DNA from: Bugula neritina
Lineage: Eukaryota > Bryozoa > Gymnolaemata > Cheilostomatida > Bugulidae
Assembly: GCA_964035545.1 (NCBI GenBank)
Contig: OZ037765.1
Coordinates: 25,476,504 to 25,540,503, forward strand
Direction: 5' to 3'
Length of the DNA stretch: 64,000 nucleotides
Positions 22,191-35,500 of the stretch are shown here, piece after piece (position 1 is the first letter of the stretch; every line of letters begins with the position of its first letter). The position numbers and the translations under genes are program-made. The notes under the pieces are model-generated. The model was given only the letters and a program-made list of their open reading frames with translations, ran no database searches and was not told where the DNA came from.

Positions 22191-25100
22191 TGAGTGAAAT
22201 TTTATTGAGATAGATTTATCAGTCAACTGCTTCAAACTTGCTTTCAAAATATTAGAATTACATGCCAGTACTTTTTAACAACAAATATTTACATATAATC
22301 AAGTATCAAAACTTATGTAAGTTACAAGCTTTTCCATCATGATTATGTAGAGCTGAGATTGAAGTCTGCTTATATTATTATGCTGTTCATCATACTTACC
22401 CGTGGGTGGTACCATGTGACCCAGTACCACCAGCCACATGGGAGTTGAATAGATCACATTGGACTGTGTGCTATACGCACATCAACTGAACAGTCATTTG
22501 CTACCAACTGAAGAGCTGCTATATTTTTGTGCTTCCACTAAAATCTGAGCTTTGAATCAATAATGGTATAACTGTAACTAAAAAGGTGTCTATACGTTTG
22601 TCTACAACCTGTAAAGGCATAAAATCATTTCTAATATTTATCCACCTCTATAACAATTTAGAATTGATTTGCCAGCATATTATTACTATGCAGTAGTGAA
22701 AGTTGGTGATCTACAAAGAAAGTGGTGTTTAGGTAGGTAGATATAACCAAGACTTCAACCTGATCTCTAAGTCAAGAGAGATAAATCCAATATAAAAATA
22801 AAGTCTTACCACATGACTTGGTGATAAACAAATTATCACACATTTTTATGAAGAAATTCTGACCTAATTTGCCACTCACTTCCACTGAAAATAGCGATAT
22901 TGTGGTTAATATTACTTCATTACTCAAGTTCAATACACCACAGTGTTGGTGAGAAAACATTTCCAATTGCCTCTTGAAATAATTACCATTGTGATTGCGC
23001 ATGGTGTGAAATCATTAGAGGTCAAATGTGTGTATTTTTATGGTTTTGCTGCTGCTGTGTAAACACCAATAATGTTAATGTTCATTTTGTTATTGTTCTG
23101 CAGCACAAGTATGCAAATCATAGGTTTAGGTTTGTGCCCGGCTTGTTTAATGAGCAAAAACTGAAAGGAAGATATTGTAGCTGTCACATTTTAATAAGCA
23201 AATTATTTTTAACAAGTCAATATTAATTTGAAGCTTGAGTGCAGGAATATGGATATATTAGGTCAACTGTTGGCAGTTGAATTGAGCTTTTGTATTCATG
23301 CTCTATATTTACAATCATAGTTATCAAAATATCAAACCTTAATGAATTTCAAATGTGCTGAAATGTTTTATAAAATTTACAACTTATTATTTAAGCAGAG
23401 GCTGCTTAAAGTGTGAAAATGGTTATGTTATTGTACTGATGGGATTAATAGCAAATTTTGTCTTTAATTATGGATTAATTAGAAATTTCAGATAGTGCAT
23501 TTTAAAGCGGCATTTGTGGTTATTTAGCCAAAAAAGTCATCACCTACAATAAACTTTGGGATGTTGCATATACAATATGCTGTTTCATGTTTCATAGAGA
23601 GTGCATGCTGAGTTGATATAGGTAAAGAACACCAGATCCATATTCCACGGTTAGCATTTTATTATCCAGTTTTAGTAAGCTTACCAGTCAAATATTACCA
23701 ACCTAAATTTTAGTATTACCTACCACTCAGTCTTTGTGTTCGTAAATAACATATGAGCTTTGGTATCTTTATGCCAGTTTTAAAGAGCATAAATTTTGAT
23801 AATCTATTTATAGTAGTAATTCCTGATGCACTTATTTGTATGCCTATGTATGTGTATTAGTATAAGTGTAATTCGTCCAATCAACAAGTTGGAGGACTCA
23901 TCAAACTGTTATAACAGCTAATGATTAGTAAAACAGTGTTTTTTGAAAACTCCATCAACTGTTATAAACTATATACTATGAGGGAATGGCTCAGTAGTCA
24001 ACTGACTGCAGTTTGTATCAGTTTAAACTAATTATCTAATTTAGCTACATAAGTATATTTCAAGTCAGTTGATCTGATTAATGGTAAGTTTTTCTTGAAC
24101 ATAAATGTTATACCATTATAATTTATTAACCACTGCTTAAGGCAGTACTGCTATTGATATAATTAATCAACTTATAATTATATAATAGGCTAACAGATAA
24201 TTACATTTAAATGAGATCTCACAATGATTATTAACAATTATTCAATTATTTCTTTTACCACAATATTATATAAATCATCACAACAAAACAGAAATAGATG
24301 TTGAAAACATAGGTCGGATAGCAAGTCATTTTTAAACATTGAGTTTGTTTACCAAATTGTAGGTGGAGACTTCCAAGTTGAAGTTCAACAGCCAGTGCAA
24401 GTGAAAAAACTTTTTGACAAAAACAAGATGTTATTTATTTTATATGTGCATTAAATATTTATAATTTATTCCTAACTAGCATAATCAATATAATAATATA
24501 GTAATGACAACTAAAATTTAATTATTGTGCGCTAAATCTAATTACTAATTGTAATTAGCTATAGGAATTTTGTTACCAAGTGTTACTCACAGTTCTGAAA
24601 GCATTTATTTTCTACTCTTCACCATTTTCATTTTTATTTTAGTTAGTTAAATTTATACTTGCAATTCACTTCAATTTTTAATGTCAATGTAATTAGCATA
24701 GCTTTTTAATTGTACTTAATGATATTGTGGTCAAAATTGTGATTAAGTCATACATGCAGACCAATTTATGCAAGTTTAAATAAAAGTTAATAATTCGGAT
24801 GTGGTAGTAGTAATACTAATATGATTTCAATTATTGTTTTTCAACTGCTTCAATTTCAAAACATGTGGCCATTATTCTGAACACAAACATAATAATATTT
24901 ACTGTTAACAGCACAAGCACAATCCTTACTTGTTACTAAAATAAATAGTAGTTAGAAATCTGGAAATAGGTTTTAATAAAAGTTGTTTATTGTCTTAGTA
25001 ATAGTCTTTAAATTTAGCTAGGCTATATAATATTATGGTGATAGTAGATATGCTGGCTGGTTATGCTATTTTCTGTCTCTAACTCTTTTCTTTGCATCCT

Positions 25101-25227
25101 CAGTCTGTTCTATAAGTATAAGTCTTTCCTTCAATTATCACTGTTGAATGTTCTAGTTTCCACAGCAACTTTTGATTGTACTGTTTCTAAATATGTAACT
25201 GTATTTAGTTTACCATTTCAATAGTTA
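22191..25227. other. AT-rich intergenic DNA, no gene seen
   Basis: No frame has recognisable similarity or paired splice sites. The only structured item I noted is a perfect 8-bp hairpin stem (GGTGGTAC/GTACCACC, 11-nt loop) at 22405-22431. It may be chance or part of a degraded repeat. Confidence 0.4.
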
Positions 25228-25229
25228 TA

Positions 25230-26998
25230 CAGTGCTGTGAAAAAGTTTAAGGACGCCTCACTGTTTTCCATAATAGCAAAGTTCCAAGCTAATTTTAAGA
25301 CATAAGAAAAGCATTTCCATAGGCATGATGCCTATCAAAATGTTCCTCAAAATCTCCTTATCTCATTTATATAAATTATTAGTGTCTTTTTTCATTTCCT
25401 TCCAAAAGTTGGGTAAAACAATGAGATACGATGCATATATGGGAATTATTCAATGTACTCACAATTTGTGTGTACTGTAGGACATCAGAATATTTTACTT
25501 GAAACATAGAAAAATATTACATGTGAATTGTTATACACATTATAGCAGCATTGCAACACACAGTGCTTTAAATTTTAGTATCAATGTTTTGTTGGCCAGC
25601 CTTTACTCTCAATCACAAGTCGGCAGCGGCGAGGGAACGACTCGTACAGCTTCTCCAACTCGTTTTCAGTCACCACACGATGCCATGCATGAATTACAGG
25701 CTCTATGAGTGTCACCTTAGTTGTTGGCTTCTGTGAAGAGACTATTTTAGCCATTCTTGACCATGAATTTCTTATTGGGTTCAAGTCCCAGCTGTGTGCT
25801 GGTCAGCTAAGCGTTGACACCCTCTGCTTTTTCATCCACTCTTTAACAGTTTTTGCCTACTGCATGGTGCATTGTCATCTTCAAATATGTTAATTTCATT
25901 TAAAAAGAAGGTTTTTATGATTGGAACAAGTTTAGCATTGAGATTCTCCATATATTTTTGAGCATTAACATCATTCCAGAGCAATTAATGAGTCGACCTA
26001 CATCTTTTGATGTTATACAAACCCAGAACATAACATCGATAGGGTGCTTAATTGTTCGAAGAATACATTAGGAGTTATATTTCTCATACTGGTATCTTCT
26101 AATAAAACAGTTTCCAGCATGATTGTTCACATTAAATAAGGATTCATCTGAAATAATCACTTTTTTCTAAGCATTCACTGTCTAACTACCATGCTCCATG
26201 GCCCACCGTAGCCGGTTTTTTGCTACTTTTCGGTTAGTAGAAGCTTCCTCCTTGCTTTGCAGCCACGTAGACCCGGCTCAGCAATCTTCACATTATCTGG
26301 GATGTCGAAGCCGCTGTTCCTGTTGTTTCTGAGCATTCTTTGCTAACTCAAAACTTGTTTTATGACGATCCTTCTTGCTGATTCTAATGAGAACCTTGTC
26401 ATCTCTGGGTGTGCTTATTCTTGGTCGTCCACTTCCAGGTTGATCTGCTTCACCGCCAGTCTCTATAAACTTCTTGATAATTTGATGTACAGTTGTCTTT
26501 ACTTTGCCAACCTTTTCAGATAATTTCCTAATTGCATAACCTTCGTTATGCAAGAAATTTATTACAAACCTTGCTTTTGAAGTAAGATTTACAGCTCTCA
26601 TTTTGTCTATGGGCAGCACCTAAGTGGACACCATGTAAAAGCTTACAACTAAATGACAAATCTTAAATTATGGAAGAAAGTCATGCTTTATGATATCATG
26701 ATGCCATACACATATAAAATTTCACTGTTTAGCCTTTTGTGGTTATCAGAAGCGATAAACTTTGGAAACATAAAAACACAGGAGTTGCGCTTTCCTAGCT
26801 GCTTGTGTAGTTAGCCCGAAAATGGGTAGAAAACATTACAGCAGTGAACGTTTATAAGGTGGGAATTGTAGTGAACATTCTAAGGATCATTTTGATATAT
26901 AAAACTTGCAGGAAAATACTAAGAACTTCCAAAAAATGCCTATTAAACAAGATACATAGAAATTTCTGCAAGCGTCCTTAAACTTTTTCACAGCACTG
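25230..26998 (-). mobile_element. Tc1-like DNA transposon, degenerate, 1769 bp
   Basis: Near-perfect terminal inverted repeats bound the element: CAGTGCTGTGAAAAAGTTTA followed by AGGACGC at the left end, with the reverse complement at the right end, each flanked by TA, the Tc1/mariner target site. The interior holds minus-strand transposase remains. It sits in the intergenic DNA between the two bHLH genes and ends 241 bp before the paraxis-type start codon. The preserved ends and readable transposase suggest a fairly recent insertion. Confidence 0.95.
25581..26619 (-). pseudogene. Broken Tc1-type transposase
   Basis: The N-terminal frame (26619-26293) keeps the paired helix-turn-helix region of Tc1 transposases, including IRKLSEKVGK and the linker GSGRPRIS. 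Downstream, other minus-strand frames show ISDESLF (first catalytic Asp region), a decayed equivalent of the second (MTMHHAV), and NPIRNSW near 25780 in place of the usual NPIENLW. Stops and frame changes separate these blocks, and the third catalytic acidic residue appears replaced by Arg. The gene is not functional as it stands. Confidence 0.9.
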
Positions 26999-27239
26999 TA
27001 TAGTGGATTAAAAAGTTAATTAAAAGCACAGATTTGACCACTGCCAATTTCATTATAATAACTATAACAACAACATATTACTTTCTCAACATGTTTCAGT
27101 AAATGTGATTGAGTTCTTACAAATTGATATTATTGCTGAGAAATTTTCAAAATTGACAGTTTTGTGATACAGGTTTGCATTCATGTTGTATTCACAAGTT
27201 TCAACAGTCAAATTAATGCCACTGTTTGCTTTAAATTAG

Positions 27240-27749
27240 ATGCCAAGAAAACTCGGTAGTGAAGACAGTGAAAATTTGTCCGACTCAAGTAGCATAGAAT
27301 CCTTACATTGCCAACCAACATACGACTATGATAAAATGCCAAAGATGGAGCTGCCGAACACACCACCCCAAGCTCACATACAGACTGCCAGCCCTGTTAC
27401 AGCAACTAATGCCAAGGAGCGTCACAGAACCATCTCCGTGAACACTGCTTTCCATGAGCTACGCACATTAATTCCAACTGAACCACGTGACCGAAAGCTG
27501 AGCAAAATAGAAACTTTACGTCTAGCATCCAGTTACATACACCATCTGCAGACGGTTCTGTTGGCAGGGGGAGATGTACTCGAGCAGCCATGTATCCGTC
27601 ACCCAGCTCTTCTTGCTCACTTCTACGGAATCAGCACCCCGTGCTCAGCGAGGATGTGTACTTTCTGTCTGAATGCCACAAAACGCACAGGACAGGGCAA
27701 CAGGGACAGTCACAATGCAAGCTCTAAATACAAACGACAAAAAGTTTAG
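27240..27749 (+). CDS. tcf15: Paraxis/scleraxis-type bHLH transcription factor (TCF15-like), 169 aa
   Basis: A single uninterrupted frame starts [12 protein letters not shown] and is preceded in frame by TAG. The bHLH domain spans about residues 54-108: basic region [12 protein letters not shown], helix 1 [13 protein letters not shown], and helix 2 [18 protein letters not shown]. After it, QPC and the CTFCL motif at 140-144 followed by basic residues match the C-terminal region of vertebrate TCF15/paraxis, separating it from Twist, Hand and Ptf1a relatives. Family members regulate mesoderm and muscle/tendon lineage genes as dimers with E proteins. The gene appears intronless in its coding part; the acceptor-like tttaaattag just before the ATG may mean a 5' non-coding exon. 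AATAAA at 28162 is a candidate poly(A) signal. Confidence 0.9.
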   Translation: MPRKLGSEDSENLSDSSSIESLHCQPTYDYDKMPKMELPNTPPQAHIQTASPVTATNAKERHRTISVNTAFHELRTLIPTEPRDRKLSKIETLRLASSYIHHLQTVLLAGGDVLEQPCIRHPALLAHFYGISTPCSARMCTFCLNATKRTGQGNRDSHNASSKYKRQKV

Positions 27750-28979
27750 GTTAATCTAGGCTTATAAATGATAGTAAAGGCATGTTGTAGAAGGTTTAAA
27801 GCTAAAAAGGGAACTCATCAACTAGTCTGTACTTTAGAACGTATTCTATAATTTTCTATCACCAAACAATCAGCACACCACATCTATTCTTCCTTTATTG
27901 CTCAACTCAATTAATCCGAAACATTTACCACATTATAATATAACCTTATTATATAACATGATAACTATTTAAGGTTATGCTACTCTATATTGCTGTGTTC
28001 GTAAATTGATAAAGTTATCATTTTTATCAACACTCATACATTTCAAAAGCATTTAGTATTTTTTTAAATCTAGATCTTTATTTTCATTACTTAAAGTTAA
28101 TATTATGAAGCTGTCACAATATTTGACATTCATATTTTAAAAACAAACATTTCTTTTATCCAATAAATTTTATGCAAATTATAAGGTCAAAACTTTTAGT
28201 GATTGTAGTATGAGTCATTGCCAACACAGGACTGCAAATAACCTAATGCTTTGTATATAAAATAACAGGTGTTGTGTATGATGGTTTTACACTGTACTGA
28301 ATACACTATATGGCACAGTATACACTACATTGTGCAGCATTACTACATTATACAGTATGATGTAAAATAATACCATACTCTAGAGTCTAGACTCTAGAGC
28401 CTACCATTATAAGCATTAGCACATAATTGGTTGCTTTGATTTGTACTAAATGAAATGCCTTGTTGAAAAGTTTATGTAATGCTTTTTCTTTGGTATCCAG
28501 ATGTTGAAGAAATATTATGTATCACAGTTATATAATAATGAAACCATATAAAAGTTTAGAGCTCTATAATCATAATACACATATTAGTTAGTGCATTGTG
28601 CACGCATGATTGATAATAAAAATAATGGAATTATGAAACTAATGTAATATTATAGTTTAAATTTGGCAATATACATACAATACTTGTAATGGTTTTAGAA
28701 GAATTGTCTTTTTAAATTGTAGCGTATGTGTTAACAGACAACTCCAAACACTTATTTTGCATTAATTGCGCAAGAAATATGTCACTTCCGCCACTGTATG
28801 TTTACAGCAGGTTCGTGCAAATCGGTCTCGAGATTGGAAAAACCTACATCATCCTTGTAATCACCTCAAAGGTACAGCTACATCTGCTGTTACAAAGTTT
28901 TATATCATCAATATTTAATAGCATACATACTACTTTTTACTTAGAGTTAGAAAGCTATTCTCCTAGTTGATTTTATATA
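27750..28979. other. 3' flank of the paraxis-type gene and intergenic DNA
   Basis: AT-rich, no gene supported. A short open stretch at 28770-28870 is less AT-rich, contains CpG and ends at a donor-like TCAAAG|gtacag. It could be a 5' exon of the downstream MTMR gene, but no acceptor pairing could be proven. Confidence 0.35.
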
Positions 28980-30135
28980 ATTTAATTGAGTTAGTCTCAG
29001 TCTGATAGTCATAGTGATACTCGTACTGATACTCCTACTCAATACTGATACTGATAGTGATAGTGATACTGAGAGTCATAGTGATAGTGTAGCTGTAAGA
29101 CTAAGTGTCAGTGTGATACTCATACTCATAGTGATACTGATAGTCATACTCTACCCATACTCGTAGTCATAATCATACTGATCTCATAGTGATAGTTTAA
29201 GTCGTACTGACAGTGACTGATACTGAGTCTAATGGTAATACTAATAGTAATAGTAATACTAATATTTACTAATACTAATAGTAATGCTAATAGTAATAGA
29301 GTAATAGTAATACAGTAATAGTAATACAGTAATAGTAATACAGTAATAATAATAGTGCCAGTCATGTGAGAGTCATATGATTATGATAATAGTTATAATT
29401 ATCATTAAATTGTTAGTAGAAAATATATATCAATATGTGAATACAAAATAAGAATGTGAATAGTAATTTTAATACTAACAGTAACTGTAAGTGACTAAGC
29501 CAAAGTTCAACACTAACAGCAGCACTAGCACTAACAGTTGCTGTAGCACTAGTAACCGTAAGAGTAAGACTAAGACTAACAGTAATACTAAGTAGTAAGT
29601 CAAAGTGTAACACTAACTCAAACTATAAGGGCCAAGAGTAAGAGCTAAAAGTAAAAATAAGTTCAACTTGATTTTATAAGTATAGCTATTAGTATTACTA
29701 TTGTCTATTAGTATAAGTATGAGACTATTAGTATAACTATTACTTGCAGTTAATGTTATACTGTAACTATAAGTATAATTTCACTATAACTGTATCGCTA
29801 TAAGTATTGCTGATAACTCACAACTCATAAGCCTAAACAGAAGCTAGAAGAATACTATAACTATTATATTTAGTATAGTATTACTATTACTCATTAGTAT
29901 TAGTATTACTGTAAAGCTAAATGTTGCGCTAACAGTTATTCTATGGCCTATGATTAATAATAATACAGTAATACTAATACTATTAGTATTTTTGGCAGTA
30001 ATGCTTACACTAGAACTAATGCTTATACAATTAGTATTAAGTATTAGCCCTACAGTCAGTGTTACTGCATAAATAGTTACTCATGTTTATACTGTTTGAC
30101 TTTGAGTGTTATACTAATAGTAATACTTGGTCTTA
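28980..30135. repeat. Long TACTGATAG / AATAGTAATACT low-complexity block
   Basis: About 1.1 kb of degenerate short units. First come GATACT, GATAGT and CATACT triplet pairs (28990-29230), then AATAGTAATACTAATAG (29235-29350), then GTAACTGTAAGT- and CACTAACAGC-like units (29470-29600), then ACTATTAGTATT variants to 30130. Several short frames run through it on both strands with repetitive peptides and should not be read as genes. It is the largest block of its kind in the window. Confidence 0.85.
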
Positions 30136-32521
30136 TAGAACTTTAATGTTACTAATCCTTATTTTAGTAGTTATATTAAAACTTCCATTAAGTTTAACAG
30201 TAACTATTAGTAGGCCTATTAGTCTAACTCTAAAACTTAGGTTAAAAGTTGAAGTAAGTTTAACTAACTATAAGAATATGGAATATAACTTTGTTGAATT
30301 ACAAGGATATTGATAGTAACATTGAATTTGGTGTTACTAACTGAATAAAATTGAATATTACTGAATCTAATAGTCCTAATCAGTCATGGTAATAGTAGTA
30401 CCAACACTGATCACATTGAATAATTAATGCTGACATTATTAATCTAATTTAGTTTATACTTATACAGTTACACTTATAAAGTTATAGTTCACTACTTGTT
30501 GCAAATTAGACAATGTAATTAGAATTTATAGTTTTAATTGAATGACCATGATTTATTTATTACAAGCTACATTCTGATACACTATAAATAAGTGAAATAG
30601 GAATGATTGTTAAAGCTTGACCTTATTCACATTTATATTAATCAAGTTCAATAGTTGACCAAGAAAATTTCTGGCTCAGAAAGAGCAATTTAAGTCAAGT
30701 ACATATATTTAGTAATAATCTGAGTCTACTTTTTAATTAAGTAGGCTCATTGTTCATGATTGCTTTCAGTTATTTTCTCATTTTTATATTAAAGCACTAG
30801 GTGATTTAACTGGAATAAAGCAAATTATAGCTGTTTTATCTCTTATTCATTGAAAAATAGGTTTTGGGAGTGACTAGTGATTTTCATTATAAGTTGCTTT
30901 TCAAACCAAAGTTTCAAGCTTTACACATGCTATAGTCAATATGAATAGAGAATTGTAAACACTTATCTGTTTTTACTTTGTATGTGAAATTTGCGGGTGT
31001 ATAAAATATTTATAAAGAATAATTAACATTTCTAGATTATGGGAAAAATTGAAAAGGAGTAAGTTGATGAAACACATTTTATTGGTTGCTTAATATCTAG
31101 AATATGGGACATTCATCAACTGGCTACAGTATTTCTAAGCATGCCATAAATCATTAAAGTAACTCATCTGTGATTGCAAAAAAAAACAGAGATTTTGATG
31201 GTTTCAAGATAGTGAACCTAGAGCTGTGTTAGCTTGAAGCACTCTAAATCTAGTTATTAGACATTTATAGTACTATTGAAGTGCATGTTACCTTTTTAGT
31301 TACTTCTAAACTAAACAGCTTTATTTAGATTGAGTTTAGAAAGTAGTGAATTGACGAATTTATACTGACAGACTGTAAAACATCATATTTCCCAACAAAA
31401 TGATAATTGACAAGTCACTCAAAATAAAATCTGTTAAGCTGAGATTATTGTAAAACAGAGGCTGCCGATATTATGCTTAGTTGAGCAGCATATAGCCAGT
31501 GCATATGTTTTCTAATTTAAGATATTTAGACAGGAAAATCGAAAGTGTAATTGCTAGTTCTACTGTTCACCTTTTCTTCTCTATTAGACACTTTTTGTTA
31601 AGATCATGTTTGCGGGTTTAAAAGATATGTAATAGTTGTTTAATAGTCTTAATTTGTTTGAAAATGTATAATTTTACATCAGGTTAATTGTTCACTGGCT
31701 TCATCCCTTCTGAATTATAACTACTTTATAGTTTAGGTATTGCTCAAGTTGCTCAGTATATACTGCTTTTGCTGGTATAGAGTATAGAGTGCTGTTTTGT
31801 TCATCCATTAAGCTACCCAAGTCAGTTAACTAGTTGTGAGCTCATATGTGATGGCTACTGTAGTTTTAGACGGTATAGAAATTGTTCAACTAAAGTTGAT
31901 CTGTTCAGTTGTATTTTCAATGTGTTCAACTACATCCTTTTTTACTTTCCGTGTTATATTTAATTTTTTTTCATATTTCTCTTTGTTATAAAATCTTCAG
32001 ATAAAGCCATCATAATAAAAATCTAGCAACTAAAACAATTATTTGTAAAACTTTAGTACATGTTGGTATCGTAATTTAATCAAATCATAATGAAATAATT
32101 CTATTTTACTGATTCTTTTAAGAATAAGCATTCAATATTGAGAGACACTTGCACTATCTTAACCAGAGATGTAACCACCTAGCTGCCCTAGTGAAAGGTT
32201 ATAGCTTTCCTGAGAGTCCTATTGGTTCCTTTTGCATTTGCATTAGTTCCCATTATGAATATTGTTACATAGTCTATGTTTAGAAAAGCTTTCCAAAAGC
32301 CCTCTAGCCATTTGATACTCAGGCTGTTAATTTTTTTCTGTATTCTAAAAATAGTTATTAGACCTTAGGCTGGGGTTTTGGTGAATGCAAAAAAATTTTG
32401 GGAAAAGCCTGTGTTAGTCAAGTTTTCTTATCGCACTGATATACAGTTTTGTGTTATTTATTTCTCGGTAGATGAGTGACCAACTGGAAGTCCCTTGTAG
32501 CGTGCTAGTTGTCTGCTAAGA
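30136..32521. other. Intergenic DNA upstream of MTMR3/4
   Basis: AT-rich with no supported coding frame. It should contain the promoter and 5' untranslated part of the MTMR gene. The sequence just before the start codon (32440-32521) is less AT-rich and is probably transcribed leader. Confidence 0.4.
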
Positions 32522-35500
32522 ATGAACCCAGTAGAAACTTGTGGAGAAGCTCCACCAACTTGTGATGGTGAGTCACTTTCTGGTGTTAACCAAACAGCTG
32601 AAGCTACTGCTCCCTCTCGGTCTGATGAGACTTCTGCAAGTACGTCAGCGGGCAGACCAAGGCAAGAAAGTCTGACAAGTGATGCTGCCGTAGTCAGCAA
32701 GAGAGATTTACTGCAAGAAAGAGAGCCGTCAGTGATTGAAGATGGTGAGGAATCATATAAGAACTCTGTTAGTTGAACCAAAGTGTATATGTAGTTGGAT
32801 TAGTCGTGCAGTGTTGAAATTTATACATTTCAGATGCACTGGCTAGTCCCATACAGCTTCTACCCGGTGAAACTTTGAGACGTTTGGGGCGCAGTGGAAT
32901 TGCTGGTGGTATTATTATGCTTACAACCTACAGACTGTTCATTACATTCAAGGAATCGTTTGTGAATATCCCACTGCGTGTGATTGAGTATGTGAGCTGT
33001 GTTGATGTGGACAGTATATCAGCCACATGTAAAGACGGCACAGTTAGGATGTAAGTGCTTTCTATTGTTGCTATCATTGCTGATTCTGAAAAGTTTATGC
33101 ATGTGGAAGCATGTATTTTATTATTTTGTATACTCGCAGTAATACAACTGCCATTTGGTTCCAAATTGTCAGGTGCAAGCTAGCCAGCAGTGAGGCTTGC
33201 TTCAAGTGGCTGCACGCTATAAAACACGAGCTAGCTTATTGTCGGACCTTTGTGGACTATTTTGCTGTGTCCTTCTCCATCACTGCACACGAACTGAAAT
33301 ACCCTCCGTGGAACCTCAAGTCTGGTAATCCATATAAACTTGGCGAAGAATTGGATAGGCTTGGCTTTGATTTGAAGAACACGTGGAGAATCAGTAATAT
33401 CAATGAAAATTACAAGTATGTTTACTTCTCAATGCTATAGTGTGATAGAGTGTATGAACAGAAATGTCACTTCATTATTGTTGAGTCTTTTTCTATTCAA
33501 GCAGATGCTGAATTTGCAGACAATTGAAAATGCTATTCATGCTAGAATGTTGGAATTTGTATGCATGGCTAATCAAATCTTCTGTGGAATTTTGTATTAT
33601 TGGAAATACATGAATTAAGTAATTGATTGAACATGTTAACAGTTAAAAAAGGATTTTCTATCAAAAGCTTCAGTTACTTCCTGAAGGTCAGTTTCTCTTT
33701 AGTGTTTACTTTGTGACTTGCCTTGTGTCTACTACATTCCATTACAAGTATAGTGAAACTGATCTCCCTGATATTCCAATGCTAGGCTGTGCAACAGCTA
33801 CCCAAAGGAAAACGTAGTGCCAAGAAGCTACCCAGAAGAGCTATTAGAGAAGGCGGCTCCTTTCCGTGCCCGCTGCAGGTTCCCCACTGTAGTGTGGAGG
33901 AACACGCACACCGGCACCGTCTTGGCACGCTGCAGTCAGCCAGAACTCGGTGTTTTCTGTCAGAGAAGTACTGAAGATGAGGAACTTATCCAGGCAAGTT
34001 TATACACTTGAAGTGAAGCCACTTTAACTTAACAGAATGGGTTTTAGAATTATCCATAGATATATGGATATTGTTGATTGAAATAGCATAATTATACACC
34101 CAATCTAATTTTTTCAATTTTACTAGGAATTTTGTTCACAAACTTGCATGTGTGGTTAAGCTGACATATTCTATAAGGTTTACTAGCTTCCTCTACTAAC
34201 AGCTGTATTTCAGCCAAGTTGTTGGCAAAATGAGATAAATTTGACTCAAATCCAGTTAATTTACTGGCTGACTCCATGGAGTGCAGACAGCTAGCTGATG
34301 ACGCTGAGTGTTTTATAGGCTATTATAGAAACATGTGACGCTGGAGACAGCACATCTGGCGCAGATGACGGGGTTAAGAAGCTGCTAGTTGTAGATGCCA
34401 GGTCATACTCTTCAGCCATTGCCAACCGTGCTAAGGGCGGTGGTACAGAGTACACAGAGTACTACAAACATTGCGACATTGAGTTCATGGCGCTGCCCAA
34501 TATACACAGCGTGAGGAGCAGTTTCGCTGCCGTTCGTAGCCTCATATCGGGCAAGGCTAGCACCACCAAGTATGTTAACCTATACTTACCTACATACTTA
34601 CCTACATACTTACATCTATACTTACCTACATACTTACCTACATACTTACCTTTATGCTTACCTTTATACTTACATCTATATTTACCTACATTTTACTTAC
34701 ACACTTAACTCTATACTTACCTACATACTTACCGTCATACTTACTTACCTCCATACTTACTTATTTACTTACATACTTAACTCTATACTTGCCTGCTTTC
34801 TATGGCAACAGTATTCATATTGAAACAGGTTTAAGAAGTTGTTTACTTGCGAACCTCTGGCTAGGTTTCAGATAAGTAAATATCAGATTAACATGTTGTG
34901 GATATTAATAGCATCTGCAACTTCCTCAATAAAACTTATCACTGATAGCCGATTTTGTCACTGCAGCCTATTAGATTGTGTTATCTTATAATATTGTTTT
35001 GTATTTGCTGGTGACTATCCAACAGGGTTGGGGTAATTGTAATTTGTAATTGTAATTGGCTGTAATTAATTACATTTTTTCAAGTAATTGAATGTAATTG
35101 GTAATTGAGGTTTAAAAATGTAATTGTAATTGTAATTGTAATTAATTACATATCTAATGTAATTGATTTTTACAATTACTTTGTAATTACATGTCAATTA
35201 CTTCAAACTTTTAAATTTTAAAAATCTCCTTCTTTTTCTACAATGACTACTGTTAATTAACAAGTTCAGATAGTTAGGTCAATATAGTAGGGTCATTCCA
35301 TGCCAGCTCATCGAATTGCCCGCGTCTATTTGCGTCTCAGATTTTGTTCATATTTACACCAAATAGACCTAAACATGCCTCAAGTACTCTTTTTTAGTAT
35401 TTCTGACCTGACACAAATTTTTTTAAAAACTGACTACTTTTGTGGACAAAGGTTGAGAAACATTTTGAGTAAAATTTGTGATTTCTACTCTAGACTAATC

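Noticed and set aside
22405-22431. Perfect 8-bp hairpin GGTGGTAC/GTACCACC
   Set aside because: It is an isolated short stem with no flanking features; chance or a repeat remnant is more likely than function.
28728-28970. Possible exon starting MSLPPLYVYSRF
   Set aside because: It has a donor-like end and better composition than its flanks, but no family match. It could not be joined to the MTMR gene in a testable way.
29144-30313. Several 66-76 codon frames in the low-complexity block
   Set aside because: Their peptides are repetitive (runs of TITIT, LLLYYYY) and follow the short-unit DNA. There are no signals for expression.
33111-33172. Alternative MTMR exon 3 start at 33173 (after tgtcag)
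   Set aside because: It also keeps frame, but the acceptor at 33139 (tactcgcag) adds INTTAIWFQIVR, which fits the PH-GRAM strand pattern better.
34487-34875. Overlapping Tyr/Leu/Thr-rich frames after MTMR exon 5
   Set aside because: They are translations of the CTTACCTACATA microsatellite in the intron. Only the first part (to 34569) is genuine MTMR coding sequence.
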